Positions 1 to 11,101 of a stretch of 64,000 bases of DNA are shown one piece after another. Below the pieces are notes generated by a model. The model was not told the DNA's origin. It made no database searches and saw only the letters and a program-made list of their open reading frames with translations. Origin of the DNA: Benincasa hispida (lineage: Eukaryota; Streptophyta; Magnoliopsida; Cucurbitales; Cucurbitaceae); contig NC_052350.1 in the NCBI RefSeq assembly GCF_009727055.1, forward strand, positions 25,436,093 to 25,500,092, read 5' to 3'. The first letter of the stretch is position 1. Each line of letters opens with the position of its first letter. A program made the translations under genes and the position numbers.

Positions 1-279
1 TTGACAATCACGGTGGGTTTCTGCATTTGTGGTTAATCGTTTTCTGCATTCGTGGATGAGTTGATGAATGTTTCGAGTTTAATTGCCTTTTGTTAAAGCT
101 TTCTGTCATTACAAAGTGTTAATTTGTAAGGTCCCCTATGTTTTTTGGCGTAATTAACTTTACAATCGAATCTGTAATTCAAAGAGTTTGAGTTAGTTGA
201 GTCGTTCATGATGAAGTTTCGAAGCATGGAGATACGGTTCTCAACGAAGAAGAAGACCAAGCATTGGTCGTATCGTGTA

Positions 280-845
280 GCCTCAGGTAAACGATCATTG
301 GGATTTAACTAAATGATCATTTTAGATTTTTCTAAACGATCGTGTAGTATTTACTAAACAATCGTTTAGCTAATGCTAAGCAATGGGGTAAATCGTATAC
401 TCTATCTCATAGCGTTGGTTGCTCGATCGCGTAGGCGCTGGAGGTAGACGATCGTAGTGGGAGCATATGACGCTCATTGTTTAGTAAAAGGCGTTCGCTA
501 GATGATCTTATAGTTAGCAAGCCTCATCGCTTAGTTACTATCTACACGATCGCACATATATGATACGGAGGCTCTAGCTAAGCGATCGCTTAGGTGATGG
601 TGCTCGCGGCATTGTAGTCGCTTAGACGATCATGAAAGGAGGGCGTTGTGAGGAGCGTGCAAAGCGATTGTGTGCCTCAGACTTCATCGCTTAGTAAAAG
701 GTACACGATCGTGTAGTAATAGCTAAATGATCGTTTAACTTTTCTAAACGATCGTGTAGTATTTGCTGAATGATCGTTTAGCTCTAGGAGCATTGGTAAG
801 CGATAGAGCAAAGCGTTTGCTTTATCGTGTACACGATCGCGGGGA
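280..845. repeat. Leader array of CGATCG-cored palindromic motifs (C1)
   Basis: The leader of C1 holds many variants of a short motif resembling AAACGATCGTTTAG or GCGATCGCTTAG. Eight exact CGATCG hexamers lie at 337, 424, 449, 547, 583, 706, 749 and 834, with about a dozen one-base variants (aatgatcgtttag, catcgcttag, cgatcat) between them, at irregular spacings of roughly 20-120 bp. A random sequence of this length would hold about 0.1. The same array occurs in C2 at 60189-60743 and in the LTRs of the family. No reading frame crosses it. Its role is unknown; RNA dimerisation, packaging or protein-binding sites are possibilities only. Confidence 0.75.
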
Positions 846-906
846 ATTTAGTACACGATGGTTGGAGACGTGATGCTTTATCCGAGCGGTTTGAGACCCG
901 GTTCAC

Positions 907-2579
907 TGATAACGGGCAAAAATGCACGTTATTACAGTGCTAAGTTATTAAACAATGCAAGTTTGCATTGATAAAATATATAAGATTACGTCCAAAAAGA
1001 ATTAAGTTTGTAACATTGCGGTCGTATGCGTTCATCGCATGAAAATAGTTAACTTTGGTATTTTTATGCAGAATATGCGTTAACACAAGGCAAGAATTGC
1101 GATCATAGGAAATCATCGGTCGAGTGCAACTTCTCCACCTGTCTCTTATACACATCTAGATGTGTATAAGAGACAGGCTTTGCGGTGATTTTTGCTCGCA
1201 AACATCTGCTCAAGAAGGATTGCCGCATAGATCCGACGCCACTTGGGTGAAAAGCATAATTAATCACGATGGGACAGAAAGCTGATGACAATCGAGTCCA
1301 AATTAAGTTGACAAGCCGCTAACGATAACAAGTACACTCAGCTTTTTGGTGACAAATATTCGAAACATCAGTCAAAGAATTAAAGCCATCCCATCAGTGC
1401 AATTATAAGACCCGAAGCTCTATAAATACCAAGGGCAACCTTTAGCAAAGGAGTTCAGACAGTCCGAGAATTTTCCTTAGAATAGCCTTGTTCATAGTTT
1501 TCCTTTTTATTTAAAAGTCGAAGACAGAGAAGGGAAGAGACGTCGGAAGATAGCTTAGGGAAACTCGAGAGAGAACCCAGAGGCGTAGAAAAGCAGAGAG
1601 TGGGCCGACTCTTGCAAGAGCAAGACTATCTTTTGAACAGAGTAGTTGACAGTGTAAAAGCCTGAGAAGCAAGAAATTACTACCAGGCTCTTTATTCTCT
1701 TCTTGCATTGTTATTTTGCATTTCAACTCTATATATATACAATGGAATTTCTTTATCTACATCTGTTCACTCTCTTAGCACGCATGAGTAGCTAAATTTG
1801 TCGAATGGGTTGAGAAGAACTAAGCTAACATGACCTAGCATCTTCATTGCATGTGATTATCTTGTTTTATGTCGTGCCCATCATCCCTTTAGAGCTACTC
1901 AAGAGAGAGTCTAAAGAAAGAACTTAAGACTTGAGAGAGCTAGGTTAGAATCTAGACTCGAGAGAGCAAGATTAGATCTGCATAAGCAAGAGATAGGTAC
2001 TTAAAGATAAGCTCTGTTTGCCAACCAGCATCGCACGCACCCTAGAGATAGGTTATGATATTATGTGATCCCCTTATTTGTGTTTGTGTCATTTTGTCAT
2101 CGCATAAATAAGAATAGAGTCTTATGAATAGGTCCTATAAACTCATCGCATATATCGCATGCGTTCAAGTATTAGAAGCCGTCGCATTTGCATCGAGAGA
2201 TGATTTGCTATTGATGTGTGTTGCATGATCGCATAACATGACGCATCCTAAAAAGTGTTAGCCGAACCCCTTCCTAACTCGTTCACCGCATACTCATCGC
2301 ATCTTCCGTTTTATCAACTCTTTTTGAAACTCCGCCGCATTCGTTTATTTTATTATCAAAAACAACAACCCAAAACAACTATTTGATTTCTTGGTTACCG
2401 CAAAGTCTTCATGAAAATTACCACCGCATACCATTTTCCCAAGTCCCTGAGTTCGACCCTGGACTTACCAGAAAACTCAGTGGAGTTTATACTTGGATTC
2501 TGCCGAGAAATCTTGTTACTCAACGCATTTCCATCACCGTGTTTCATTCCATAATTTCACCCCATAAAATAACGCATCA
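907..2579 (+). repeat. 5' LTR of element A
   Basis: The 1673-bp LTR begins TGATAACGGGC and ends AACGCATCA. It aligns over its whole length with 9430-11096 and, reversed, with 12977-14640. It includes the 38-bp adapter artefact at 1139-1176. Relative to the 3' LTR it lacks short segments near 1245 and 1410. The two LTRs differ at many scattered positions, so the insertion is not recent. Confidence 0.92.
1139..1176. other. Nextera mate-pair junction adapter (artefact)
   Basis: The 19-bp Tn5 mosaic end CTGTCTCTTATACACATCT is followed immediately by its reverse complement, giving the 38-bp circularisation junction of Illumina Nextera mate-pair libraries. It interrupts the 5' LTR of element A: the 3' LTR reads through this place without it (around 9649-9670). 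It is laboratory sequence left in the assembly. Translating across it gives the telltale peptide VSYTHLDVYKRQ on the - strand, so any protein predicted here is spurious. The few bases next to it may also be misjoined. Confidence 0.97.
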
Positions 2580-2585
2580 AGTTTT

Positions 2586-2603
2586 TAGCGTCGTTGTCGG
2601 GGA
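2586..2603 (+). promoter_or_regulatory. Primer-binding site of A (tRNA-Asp type, decayed)
   Basis: Six bases after the LTR, TAGCGTCGTTGTCGGGGA matches the complement of the 3' end of plant tRNA-Asp (TGGCGCCGTTGCCGGGGA), the primer known for Athila-type elements. Three positions differ and all three are C-to-T or G-to-A changes, the signature expected from deamination of methylated cytosines. Confidence 0.75.
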
Positions 2604-2748
2604 CTTCGGCAATTCAGTGTGCTAACTGTAATTTCTCTGGTTTCTTTGCAGCTCTCAATCTCTGACGAATTACAACTCGGAGATTGAGAGGACGTTCCGA
2701 CGATAATTAAGAGATAGCCGCCAACAACAACAACTAGATAAAGAAGAT

Positions 2749-5142
2749 ATGGCGGAGCAGCCTGGAAACGGAGCACCAAACAAAAACAATGTCATGGGGA
2801 ATCCAATCTTACTTTCAAATGATCGTAATAGGCCCATTCGGGACTATGCATCACCAAACCTCTATGATTTCTCTCCAGGAATCATGAGGCCTGCCTAGAT
2901 GGATCCCAATTCGAAATGAAGCTGGTGAAGCTGCAGATGATCCAGACTGCAGAATAATTCGGAGGACGGTGTGGCGAGGACGCCACGCCCACCTCCAAAG
3001 CTTTATAGAAATCTGCAACACTTTTGTGTTCCCAAATATCTCAATCGAAGAAGTTCAACTAACTTTTTTTCCATTTTCTCTGTGTGATCAGGCACGAAAA
3101 TGGGCGTATTCCCTCGAGCCGGGAGAGATCACTTCATGGGAATAGGTCGTAGAGAAGTTTATGAAGAAATATTTCCCACCTATTGAGAGTTCTAGAAGAA
3201 GGAAACTAATAACCAATTTTGAACAAGACATGGACGAATCGCTTAGCGATGCCTGGGTGACGTTTAAGACACTGGTAAGGGATTGTCCACACAATGGATC
3301 ACCAGACTGCTTGCAAATGGAGATCTTTTATCATGGTTTAAATCCCGCTTCGTAGATCGCTGCCAATGCGGCACCGCTGGTGGTCTGCTAGACAAAACGT
3401 ATGATGAGGCTAAGAATATCCTGGATCGCATCTCTAAAAATCACGAGGACTGGAGAGAGAGCGATCAGAGATTGAGAATAAAGGATAATGACGCAAACAA
3501 TGGTGCTATCGTTTCACTTCANNNNNNNNNNNNNNNNNNNNNNNNNNNNNNNNNNNNNNNNNNNNNNNNNNNNNNNNNNNNNNNNNNNNNNNNNNNNNNN
3601 NNNNNNNNNNNNNNNNNNNNNNNNNNNNNNNNNNNNNNNNNNNNNNNNNNNNNNNNNNNNNAATGCAATTAATCAGAATGCCAACAAGGTTGGCGACTTG
3701 CGCGTGGAAGATACGCAACGCAATAGAAGAATGCCCGCAGAACCCACAGTCTATTTATTTTGTGAAAAAAAAATCCATTCTCTAACACCTACAACCCCAA
3801 GTAGAAAAACCACCCCAACTTTGCATGGAAAAATCAGCAGCAAAATTTCCAATCTATGGCACAAAAAAAAGGGCCACCTGGATTCTTCCCGTGAAATAAC
3901 AGTCAGACAAGCAGTTAAGACAATAGTTCGCAACCACCGTAATCTTCCTCCTTTGAAAGTCTGTTGAAGCAGTATATCGAGAAAAACGAAATTGTGCTTC
4001 AAAATCAGGCGACATCCATCTGCAACCTGGAATTACAGATGGGCCAGATTGCGAGTGAGCTAAAGAACAGACCGCAAGGGGCTCTACTGAGTTCAACAGA
4101 ACTCGCATGCAACCCAGGGGGAATAGGTAAAGGGCAATGTCAAGTCATGACATTGCAGAGTGGAAAGACTGTGGTGGGAGAGAGGAAAGAGCCTAGCCAG
4201 ACAACTTCAATTGCGATGGAATCCGAAATTTTGGTGACTCAAGAAGAAGAAGAAAAAAAAGAAGAGATAGAGCCAGAAATTGCATCCACTTCAGAGCCAA
4301 AGGAAAAGGGGACCGTGAAAGTACAGTTGCTACCTTTCCCACAGAGACTCAGAAAGAAGAAGAATGAAGAGGTACAGTACCAATGCTTCATTACTATGTT
4401 AAAACAATTGCATATTAATATTCCGTTCAATGAAGCAATTGAGGAGATGTCTGCATACGCAAAGTTTCTGAAGGATATGGTAACCAAAAAAAGAAGCACT
4501 GGTAAGTTTGCCACGGTGGCTTTTACGCAGAGCTCGAAATCAATAATTCCACCGAAGATGAGTGATCCTGGGTGCTTTACTATACCTTTCTCCATTGGAG
4601 GACTGTACATCGAGCAAGCATTGTGTGACCTTGGAGCCAACATCAACTTGATGCCTCTGTCGATCTTTAAGCAGCTGAATATAGGGCAACTTGCGCCCAC
4701 GACCATGACTCTCCAACTAGTAGATAGATCTCTGGTGCATCCAGAGGGGAAGGTGAAGGAAGTGTTGGTTACCATCGAAAAATTTATATTACCAGCCAAC
4801 TTCATCATCTTAGATTATGAAGCCGACAAAGATGTGCCCATCATCCTGGGGCGACCATTTTTATCAATGAGTCGTGCCCAGATTGATGTGTACAAAGGAG
4901 AGATCACCTTAAGCGTGAATGGACAGAAGCTCAAGTTCAAAATCATCTGTGCCATGAGATTTTATGATGACGAAAACCTGAATGAATCTGACGATGACCA
5001 GAGTTTGAATGAAGAAGAGAAGCCTGACGATGAAAATGGAGATGAGGATGCAAGCGCATCCATTATGACATGTAATACGATCATAGAAAAAACAAACAAG
5101 GAAGATGAGATGATCGCAACCCAAGAAGAAGAGCCAACATAA
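2749..5142 (+). pseudogene. gag-protease relic of A
   Basis: The gag frame opens at the ATG at 2749 and reads 49 codons to a TAG near 2896. Later pieces in shifting frames include KKYFPPIESSRRRKL (from 3161), a retrotransposon-gag signature, and a segment over an N gap at 3522-3661. The longest open stretch, 3964-5142 (392 codons), covers the end of gag, an acidic linker and an aspartic protease. The protease active-site region reads CDLGANINLMP near 4625, where Athila-type proteins also carry D-L-G-A, followed by the flap-side motif PIILGRPFL near 4840. The stop codons and frameshifts make it non-functional. Confidence 0.85.
3522..3661. other. Assembly gap, 140 N
   Basis: Unsequenced stretch inside the gag relic of element A. 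Reading frames crossing it are meaningless. Confidence 0.99.
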
Positions 5143-5379
5143 AATGAAGAAAGAAAAACAACGCAACCGTCCTTGAAAGAACCACCAATAATAGAGTTGA
5201 AGACCCTGTCGAATCACCTAAAGTATGCATTTTTTGGGCAGAATGAAAAGCTGTCAGTCATTATTTCCTTTGAACTTAATTAAGACTAGAAGAATGCATT
5301 ACTGGGCATTCTAAGAAAGTATGTGCGAGCGATTGGCTGGACGCTCGTAGACATTTGAAAAATTAGCCCCGCATACTGT

Positions 5380-6834
5380 ATGCACCGAATTCGTCTCGAA
5401 GAAAACCACAAGGGATCGATCGAACATCAGCGTAGAATCAACCCTACGATGAAAGAGGTCGTTAAAAAAGAGATAATCAAGTGGTTAGATGCGGGCATTA
5501 TTTATCCAATAGCAGACAGCACGTGGGTCAGCCCCGTGCAGTGCATGCCGAAAAANNNNNNNNNNNNNNNNNNNNNNNNNNNNNNNNNNNNNNNNNNNNN
5601 NNNNNNNNNNNNNNNNNNNNNNNNNNNNNNNNNNNNNNNNNNNNNNNNNNNNNNNNNNNNNNNNNNNNNNNNNNNNNNNNNNNNNNNNNNNNNNNNNNNN
5701 NNNNNNNNNNNNNNNNNNNNNNNNNNNNNNNNNNNNNNNNNNNNNNNNNNNNNNNNNNNNNNNNNNNNNNNNNNNNNNNNNNNNNNNNNNNNNNNNNNNN
5801 NNNNNNNNNNNNNNNNNNNNNNNNNNNNNNNNNNNNNNNNNNNNNNNNNNNNNNNNNNNNNNNNNNNNNNNNNNNNNNNNNNNNNNNNNNNNNNNNNNNN
5901 NNNNNNNNNNNNNNNNNNNNNNNNNNNNNNNNNNNNNNNNNNNNNNNNNNNNNNNNNNNNNNNNNNNNNNNNNNNNNNNNNNNNNNNNNNNNNNNNNNNN
6001 NNNNNNNNNNNNNNNNNNNNNNNNNNNNNNNNNNNNNNNNNNNNNNNNNNNNNNNNNNNNNNNNNNNNNNNNNNNNNNNNNNNNNNNNNNNNNNNNNNNN
6101 NNNNNNNNNNNNNNNNNNNNNNNNNNNNNNNNNNNNNNNNNNNNNNNNNNNNNNNNNNNNNNNNNNNNNNNNNNNNNNNNNNNNNNNNNNNNNNNNNNNN
6201 NNNNNNNNNNNNNNNNNNNNNNNNNNNNNNNNNNNNNNNNNNNNNNNNNNNNNNNNNNNNNNNNNNNNNNGACAGAAAATTTGACTTTGACGACAATTGC
6301 CTCAACGCATTTAGGATTTTTGAAGAATGCACTGACGACCGCGCCCGATTGATCGCACCAGATTGGACACTTCCCTTTGAATTAATGTGCAATGCAAGCG
6401 GGTATGTGATAGCCGCAGCTCTGGCACAAAAGAGAAAAACAATATTACATCCCATCGCATATGCTTGTAAGACTTTGAATCCTACTCAAGCTAACTACAC
6501 CACCACAGAAAAAAAGCTACTTACGGTAATTTTTGCATTGGAAAATTTTAGAGCATATCTGCTGGGAACAAAAGTACTCATCCACACTGACCACTCAACA
6601 ATAAAATATTTAATGACAAAAAAGGACGCAAAGCTGAGGTTGATCAGATGGGTTCTCCTCCTCCAGAAATTTGACATAGAAATAATTGATTGCAAGGGAA
6701 CGGAGAACCAAGTTGCAGATCATTTGTCCAGATTGGAAAATCCAAAGGTTGACCGCAATCAGTCAGAGGTGAGTGCGGTGTTCCCGAGCAGCTGTTTCAT
6801 ATTGAAGAATTTCCATGGTACGCAGACATGGTAA
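5380..6834 (+). pseudogene. Reverse transcriptase and RNase H of A, interrupted by a gap
   Basis: The reading begins with the N-terminal RT block MHRIRLEENHKGSIEHQRR and continues to STWVSPVQCMPK. The polymerase core, including the catalytic Y-x-D-D motif, is hidden in the N gap at 5556-6270. After the gap come the connection and RNase H domains: [16 protein letters not shown] near 6380, [20 protein letters not shown] near 6540 (with the conserved TDH) and [12 protein letters not shown] near 6704. The expected first aspartate of this RNase H type is Asn in LMCNASG, so even this part is probably inactive. Stops between 5142 and 5380 separate it from the protease. Confidence 0.85.
5556..6270. 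other. Assembly gap, 715 N
   Basis: The gap removes the core of RT from element A. Its length is presumably an estimate from paired reads. Confidence 0.99.
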
Positions 6835-6839
6835 ATTAT

Positions 6840-8010
6840 CTGGTTTGCGAGTAATTTCCAGAGGATTATAATGACCACCAGAAGAGGAGGCTCAAGTACG
6901 AATGCAGGTCATATTTTTGGGATGAGCCAAATCTGTATAAAAAGGGGGTAGACCAGATTCTGTGACTATGTGTACCAAATGCCGCTCAACAACGCATATT
7001 ATCGCAATGTCATGATTCACCATTTGGTGGGCACTTTGGAGGACAGCGCACCGCAGCTAAAGTATTACGAATGGATTCTGTTGGCCAACATTGTTTAAAG
7101 ATATAGCTGACTACGTGATGAAGTGTGACCGTTGCCAACGCACAGGTGACATTTCATGGAATCATGCAATGCTTATGAACACCATTTTGGAACTAGAGTT
7201 GTTCGACGTTTAGGGTATCGATTTCATGGGACCATTCCCACCATCGAATGGTAAAAATTATATTTTGTTAACCGTCGACTACGTGTCCAGGTGGGTAGAA
7301 GCAATGGCATGCGTCGCAAGCGATGCGGCTGTAGTCTCTAAATTCCTGAAGAAAAATATTTTCACTCGTTTAGGCACTCCACATGCCATAATAAGTGATG
7401 AAGAATCCCACTTTGTCAATCATACGGTCAAATAATTGCTGCACAAATATAATATCCTCTATAAAGTAGCTACCGCATACCATCCGCAGACGAATGCTCA
7501 GGCCGAAGTGTTCAACCTGGAGATCAAGCTGATACTTGAAAAGGTGGTAAGGCCTTTGCAAAAGGATCGGGCAACAAAGCTCAATGATGCGTTGTGGGCA
7601 TACCGGACTGTCATTTGCCATTGGACTTGGAACACAAAGCATCGTGGGCAGTGAAGAAGCTAAACTTTGACTTGAAGACAGCAGGAGAAGCAAGAAAACT
7701 TCAATTGGTCGAGCTAGAAGAATGGAGGATCAACACAAATGAGAACGCAAAGATCTACAAGGAGCGCGCAAAGTGCTGGCACGACAAACACATATGCAGC
7801 AAGAACCTCTAAGTTGGGCAGAGGGTCTTACTATTCAACTCACGACTACGGCTCTTCCCTGAGAAATTAAAGTCATGTTGGTCAGGCCATTCATAGTCAG
7901 AGAGGTATTTTCACATGGTGCGGTCGAGTTATCTAATGAGGATGGAACCAACATATTCAAAGTTAATAGGCAACGAGTAAAAGTGTATCACGGAGAAGCC
8001 TAGCATCGCC
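6840..8010 (+). pseudogene. Integrase relic of A
   Basis: The fragments follow RNase H in the normal Ty3/gypsy order. A zinc-binding region with stops occurs at about 7000-7170. The catalytic core includes GIDFMGPFPPSNGKNYILL (7217 on, first Asp), HAIISDEESHF (near 7383, second Asp) and [11 protein letters not shown] (near 7480, Glu). A frameshift near 7640 leads into a C-terminal piece around 7640-7812. Several in-frame stops and a deletion after the YRT motif show it is dead. Confidence 0.85.
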
Positions 8011-8019
8011 AAGTCATCT

Positions 8020-9429
8020 CCATGGACCTGAGAAATCCTAATTGAGAAAGAAGTGGGTGGTCTCTACGCTATCAAACAATATAAATTCATCAGGGACGCA
8101 AGTTTTGTGAAGCTTCTATTGAACTATTGAACTCTTCAACTTATCTCTACTCCTTAATATTTGCATTTTACTATCCTTTTCTCTATCTAAAAAAAAAAGC
8201 GATCGTGTTGAACGATTGTGGTCAAAGAGTTTGTTTTGTTTAATATTATTTGTCCCTCACAATGTTTTTCTTGCAACGATTAAGGCAAACGATTGCAAAG
8301 GCGCTAAACGAAGAAGCAACTTATCTTATTCCGTCTCCGCAATCCAAAGAAGATAGATCACCGCAAAGCAAGATGCGTCAACAAACAATGCGGGCGACAA
8401 CGCAAATTTGGGGGTTGTATTCTTCCTTGACTTTATTCCAAATTTTTCACTATCGCATCGTATTTTAATTTTGAAAGGCTTATCACCACATCTTCTTTGA
8501 TTACCGCAATCATTTAACATTGATAAATTCAGTAAGTCACCACATGTTTTCTCTTTTCCAATTATGATTTCAATGATAAAACACATGCTTCTATTTTTTT
8601 GTATACACTAGAGTCAACCTAATCTTAGAAAAGTCACCTCATGAAATATTTCTAGAAGTTAGTGGTTTGTTAGCTTTCTTTCAAACTGACCCTTTACCAA
8701 ACTTCCTAAGAACATCGCATGACTTCTTTCAATCTTTTGGCAATGAGGACATTGCCGCATTTTAAATTTGGGGGTGAGGTATTTATTTTCGACCTTGCTA
8801 TTTTTAGTTCTTTAAAAAAAAAAAAAGGAGGAAAATTTTGAGAATAACAACTCCACTGTCAACGCAATGGGAATCCCATGTTGATAAGATTTAAGTTATG
8901 AAGGGCACTTGCCCGTAGTTGGATGTCCACATGACACACGTGGGGGTAAGCCAAAACGAAAGTAAGTCGCCAGAATCAATGCATAAATAAATGACTGCAA
9001 CTCCTCTGCCAAGTACGTATGAGTTTAGTCTGAGAAGAGCACCTTGCTCGTAGTGGGATGTCTTCATGACACACGTGGGGGCAAGCCAAAACGAAGGCGA
9101 GGTACTTGGATCAACGCAAGGTCAGAAAAAAATAACAATGTCAAAAATATGCAAGCATAAAAATCATTTAACACCCCAGTGAAAAAGTTTTTTGAAATAA
9201 ATCATGCGATGTCCTGGAATCTGGTGAAGTCCTTTTGAAGGTTAAACTTGCGGTCCCTAGGTCTTAGAAATATTTTAAGAAGAGACTTGAATAAGAATTA
9301 AGGAAATTTTGGTGTATAGGATTTGAATGAAGTATCTATGAGAAACCTAGGAAAAGGGATTGCTGTCGACTTTCTAAAAGAAATCTATAGCTTATGCTTG
9401 AGGACAAGCATTGTTTAAATTTGAGGGTG
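8020..9429 (+). other. Non-coding 3' spacer of A with hairpin and internal repeats
   Basis: Between integrase and the 3' LTR lies 1.4 kb with no supported ORF. It holds an imperfect hairpin (8199-8219: GCGATCGT, 5-nt loop, ACGATTGT, closing with two G-U pairs in RNA), two similar blocks at 8904-8960 and 9037-9094 that share GACACACGTGGGGG, and a polypurine-like end (TTTGAGGGTG) directly before the LTR. Relic B carries the same features in the reverse direction (14641-15896), so they belong to the family. An env-like gene, present in some Athila elements, is absent. Confidence 0.7.
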
Positions 9430-11096
9430 TGATAATGGGCAGAAATGCACGTTATTACAATGCTAAGTTATTAAACAATGCAGGTTTGCGTTGATAAAAT
9501 ATATAAGATTGCGTCCAAAAAGCATTAAGTTTGTAACATTGTGATCGCATGCATTCATCACATAAAAACAATTAACTTTGGTATTTTTATGCAGAATATG
9601 CATTGACACAAGGAGGAAAGCGCGATCACAAGAAATCAACGGTCGAGTGCAGTATTACCATAAGGCTTTACGGTGATTTGTGCTTGTAAACATTTGTTCA
9701 AGGAGGATTGCCGCATAAAGCCGGCGCAACTTGGTGGGCACATCTGGGTGAAAAGCATAATTAATCACAGTGGGATAGAAGGCTGATGACGGTCGAGTCC
9801 GAATTAAGTTGACAAGCTGCTAATGATAACAAGTACACTCAGCTTTTCATGACAAATATTCAGCGCATCAATCAGAGAATTAAAGCCATCTCATCAATGC
9901 AATCATAAGAGAGAAGCCGCTTTTTACCCCGAAGCTCTATAAATACCAAGGGCAACCTTCAGCAAAGGAGTTCGGACAGTCAGAGAATTTTCCTTAGAAT
10001 AGCCTTGTTCATAGTTTTCCTTTTTATTTAGAATGTGGAACAAGAGAAGGGAAGAGACGCCAGAAGATTGCTCAGGGCAACTCGTGAGAGAACCAAGAGG
10101 CGTAGAAAAGCAAAGAGCGGGCCGACTCTCGCGAGAGCGAGACTATCTTTTGAACAGAGTACAAAAGACAGTGTAATAGCCTGGGAAGCAAGAGATTGCT
10201 ACCAGACTCTTTATTCTCTTCTTGCATTGTTATTTTGTATTTCAACTCTATATCTATACAATGGAATTTCTTTATCTACATCTGTTCACTCTCTTAGCAT
10301 GCATGAGTAGCTAAATTTGTCAAATGGGTTGAGAAGAACTATGCTAACATGACCTAGGATCTTCATTGCATGCGATTATCTTGTTTTATGTCGTGCCCAT
10401 CATCCCTTCAGAGCTACTCGAGAGAGAGTCTAAAGAAAGAACCTAAGACTTGAGAGAGCTAGGTTAGAATCTAGACTTGGGAGAGCAAGATTAGATCTGC
10501 ATAAGCAAGAAATAGAGACTTAGAGATAAGCTCTATTTTCCAACTTGCATCGCATGCACCCTAGAGATAGGTTATGATATTATATGGTCTCCTTATTTGT
10601 GTGTGTCATTTTGTCATTTCCTAAATAAGAATAGAGGCTTATGTGTAGGTCCTATATACTCATCACATATATCGCATGTGTTCTAGTATTAGAAGTTGTA
10701 GCATTTGCATCGAGAGATGATTTGCTATTGTATGTGTGTTGCATGATCGCATAACATGACGCGTCCTAGGAAGTGTTAGCTGAACCCCTTCTCAACTTGT
10801 TCACCCCATACTCACCGCATCTTCTGTTTTATCAACTCTTTTTGAAACTCCGCCGCATTCATTTATTTTATTACCGCAAAAAACAACCTAAAACAACTAT
10901 TTGATTTCTTGGTTACCGCAAAGTCTTCTTGAAAATTACCACCGCATACCGTTTTCCCAAGTCCATGAGTTCGACCCTGGACTTACTATGAAACTCAGTG
11001 GAGTTTATACTTGGATTCTGCTGAGAAAGCTTGTTGCTTAATGCATTTCCATCACCGCATTTCATTCCGTAATTTCACCTCATAAATAACGTATCA
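9430..11096 (+). repeat. 3' LTR of element A
   Basis: 1667 bp, from TGATAATGGGC to AACGTATCA. It aligns with 907-2579 throughout and shows the uninterrupted sequence where the 5' copy carries the adapter. It is followed by TTCGC, the partner of the TTCAC before the 5' LTR. The terminal CGCATCA of the 5' LTR has become CGTATCA. Confidence 0.92.
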
Positions 11097-11101
11097 TTCG
11101 C

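Larger units (their letters stand above)
907..11096 (+). mobile_element. Athila-like Ty3/gypsy retrotransposon A, decayed but with both LTRs
   Basis: Complete in outline: 5' LTR 907-2579, primer-binding site 2586-2603, gag-protease, RT, RNase H, integrase, a 1.4-kb non-coding spacer, a polypurine stretch and 3' LTR 9430-11096. Both LTRs begin TGATAA and end in CA. Flanking 5-mers are TTCAC (902-906) and TTCGC (11097-11101), one mismatch apart. The long LTRs, the tRNA-Asp-type primer site and the gag phrase RPIRDYASPNLYDFSP fit the Athila lineage. No env-like ORF is seen after integrase. Frames are broken by stops and two N gaps. The element sits inside the leader of C1; the homologous unoccupied site in C2 is near 60122-60126. 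Confidence 0.9.

Noticed and set aside
280..845. A CRISPR-like or satellite interpretation of the CGATCG array
   Set aside because: Spacing is irregular, units vary, and the context is a plant retrotransposon leader.
940..1291. Two ORFs of 71 and 62 codons over the first adapter
   Set aside because: They contain the translated Nextera junction (MCIRDRW and VSYTHLDVYKRQ) and lie inside an LTR.
4239..4808. 189-codon ORF on the - strand
   Set aside because: Mirror frame of the gag-protease reading of A.
8020..9429. An env-like gene in element A
   Set aside because: No open frame, signal peptide or membrane segment; the region is repeat-bearing and non-coding.
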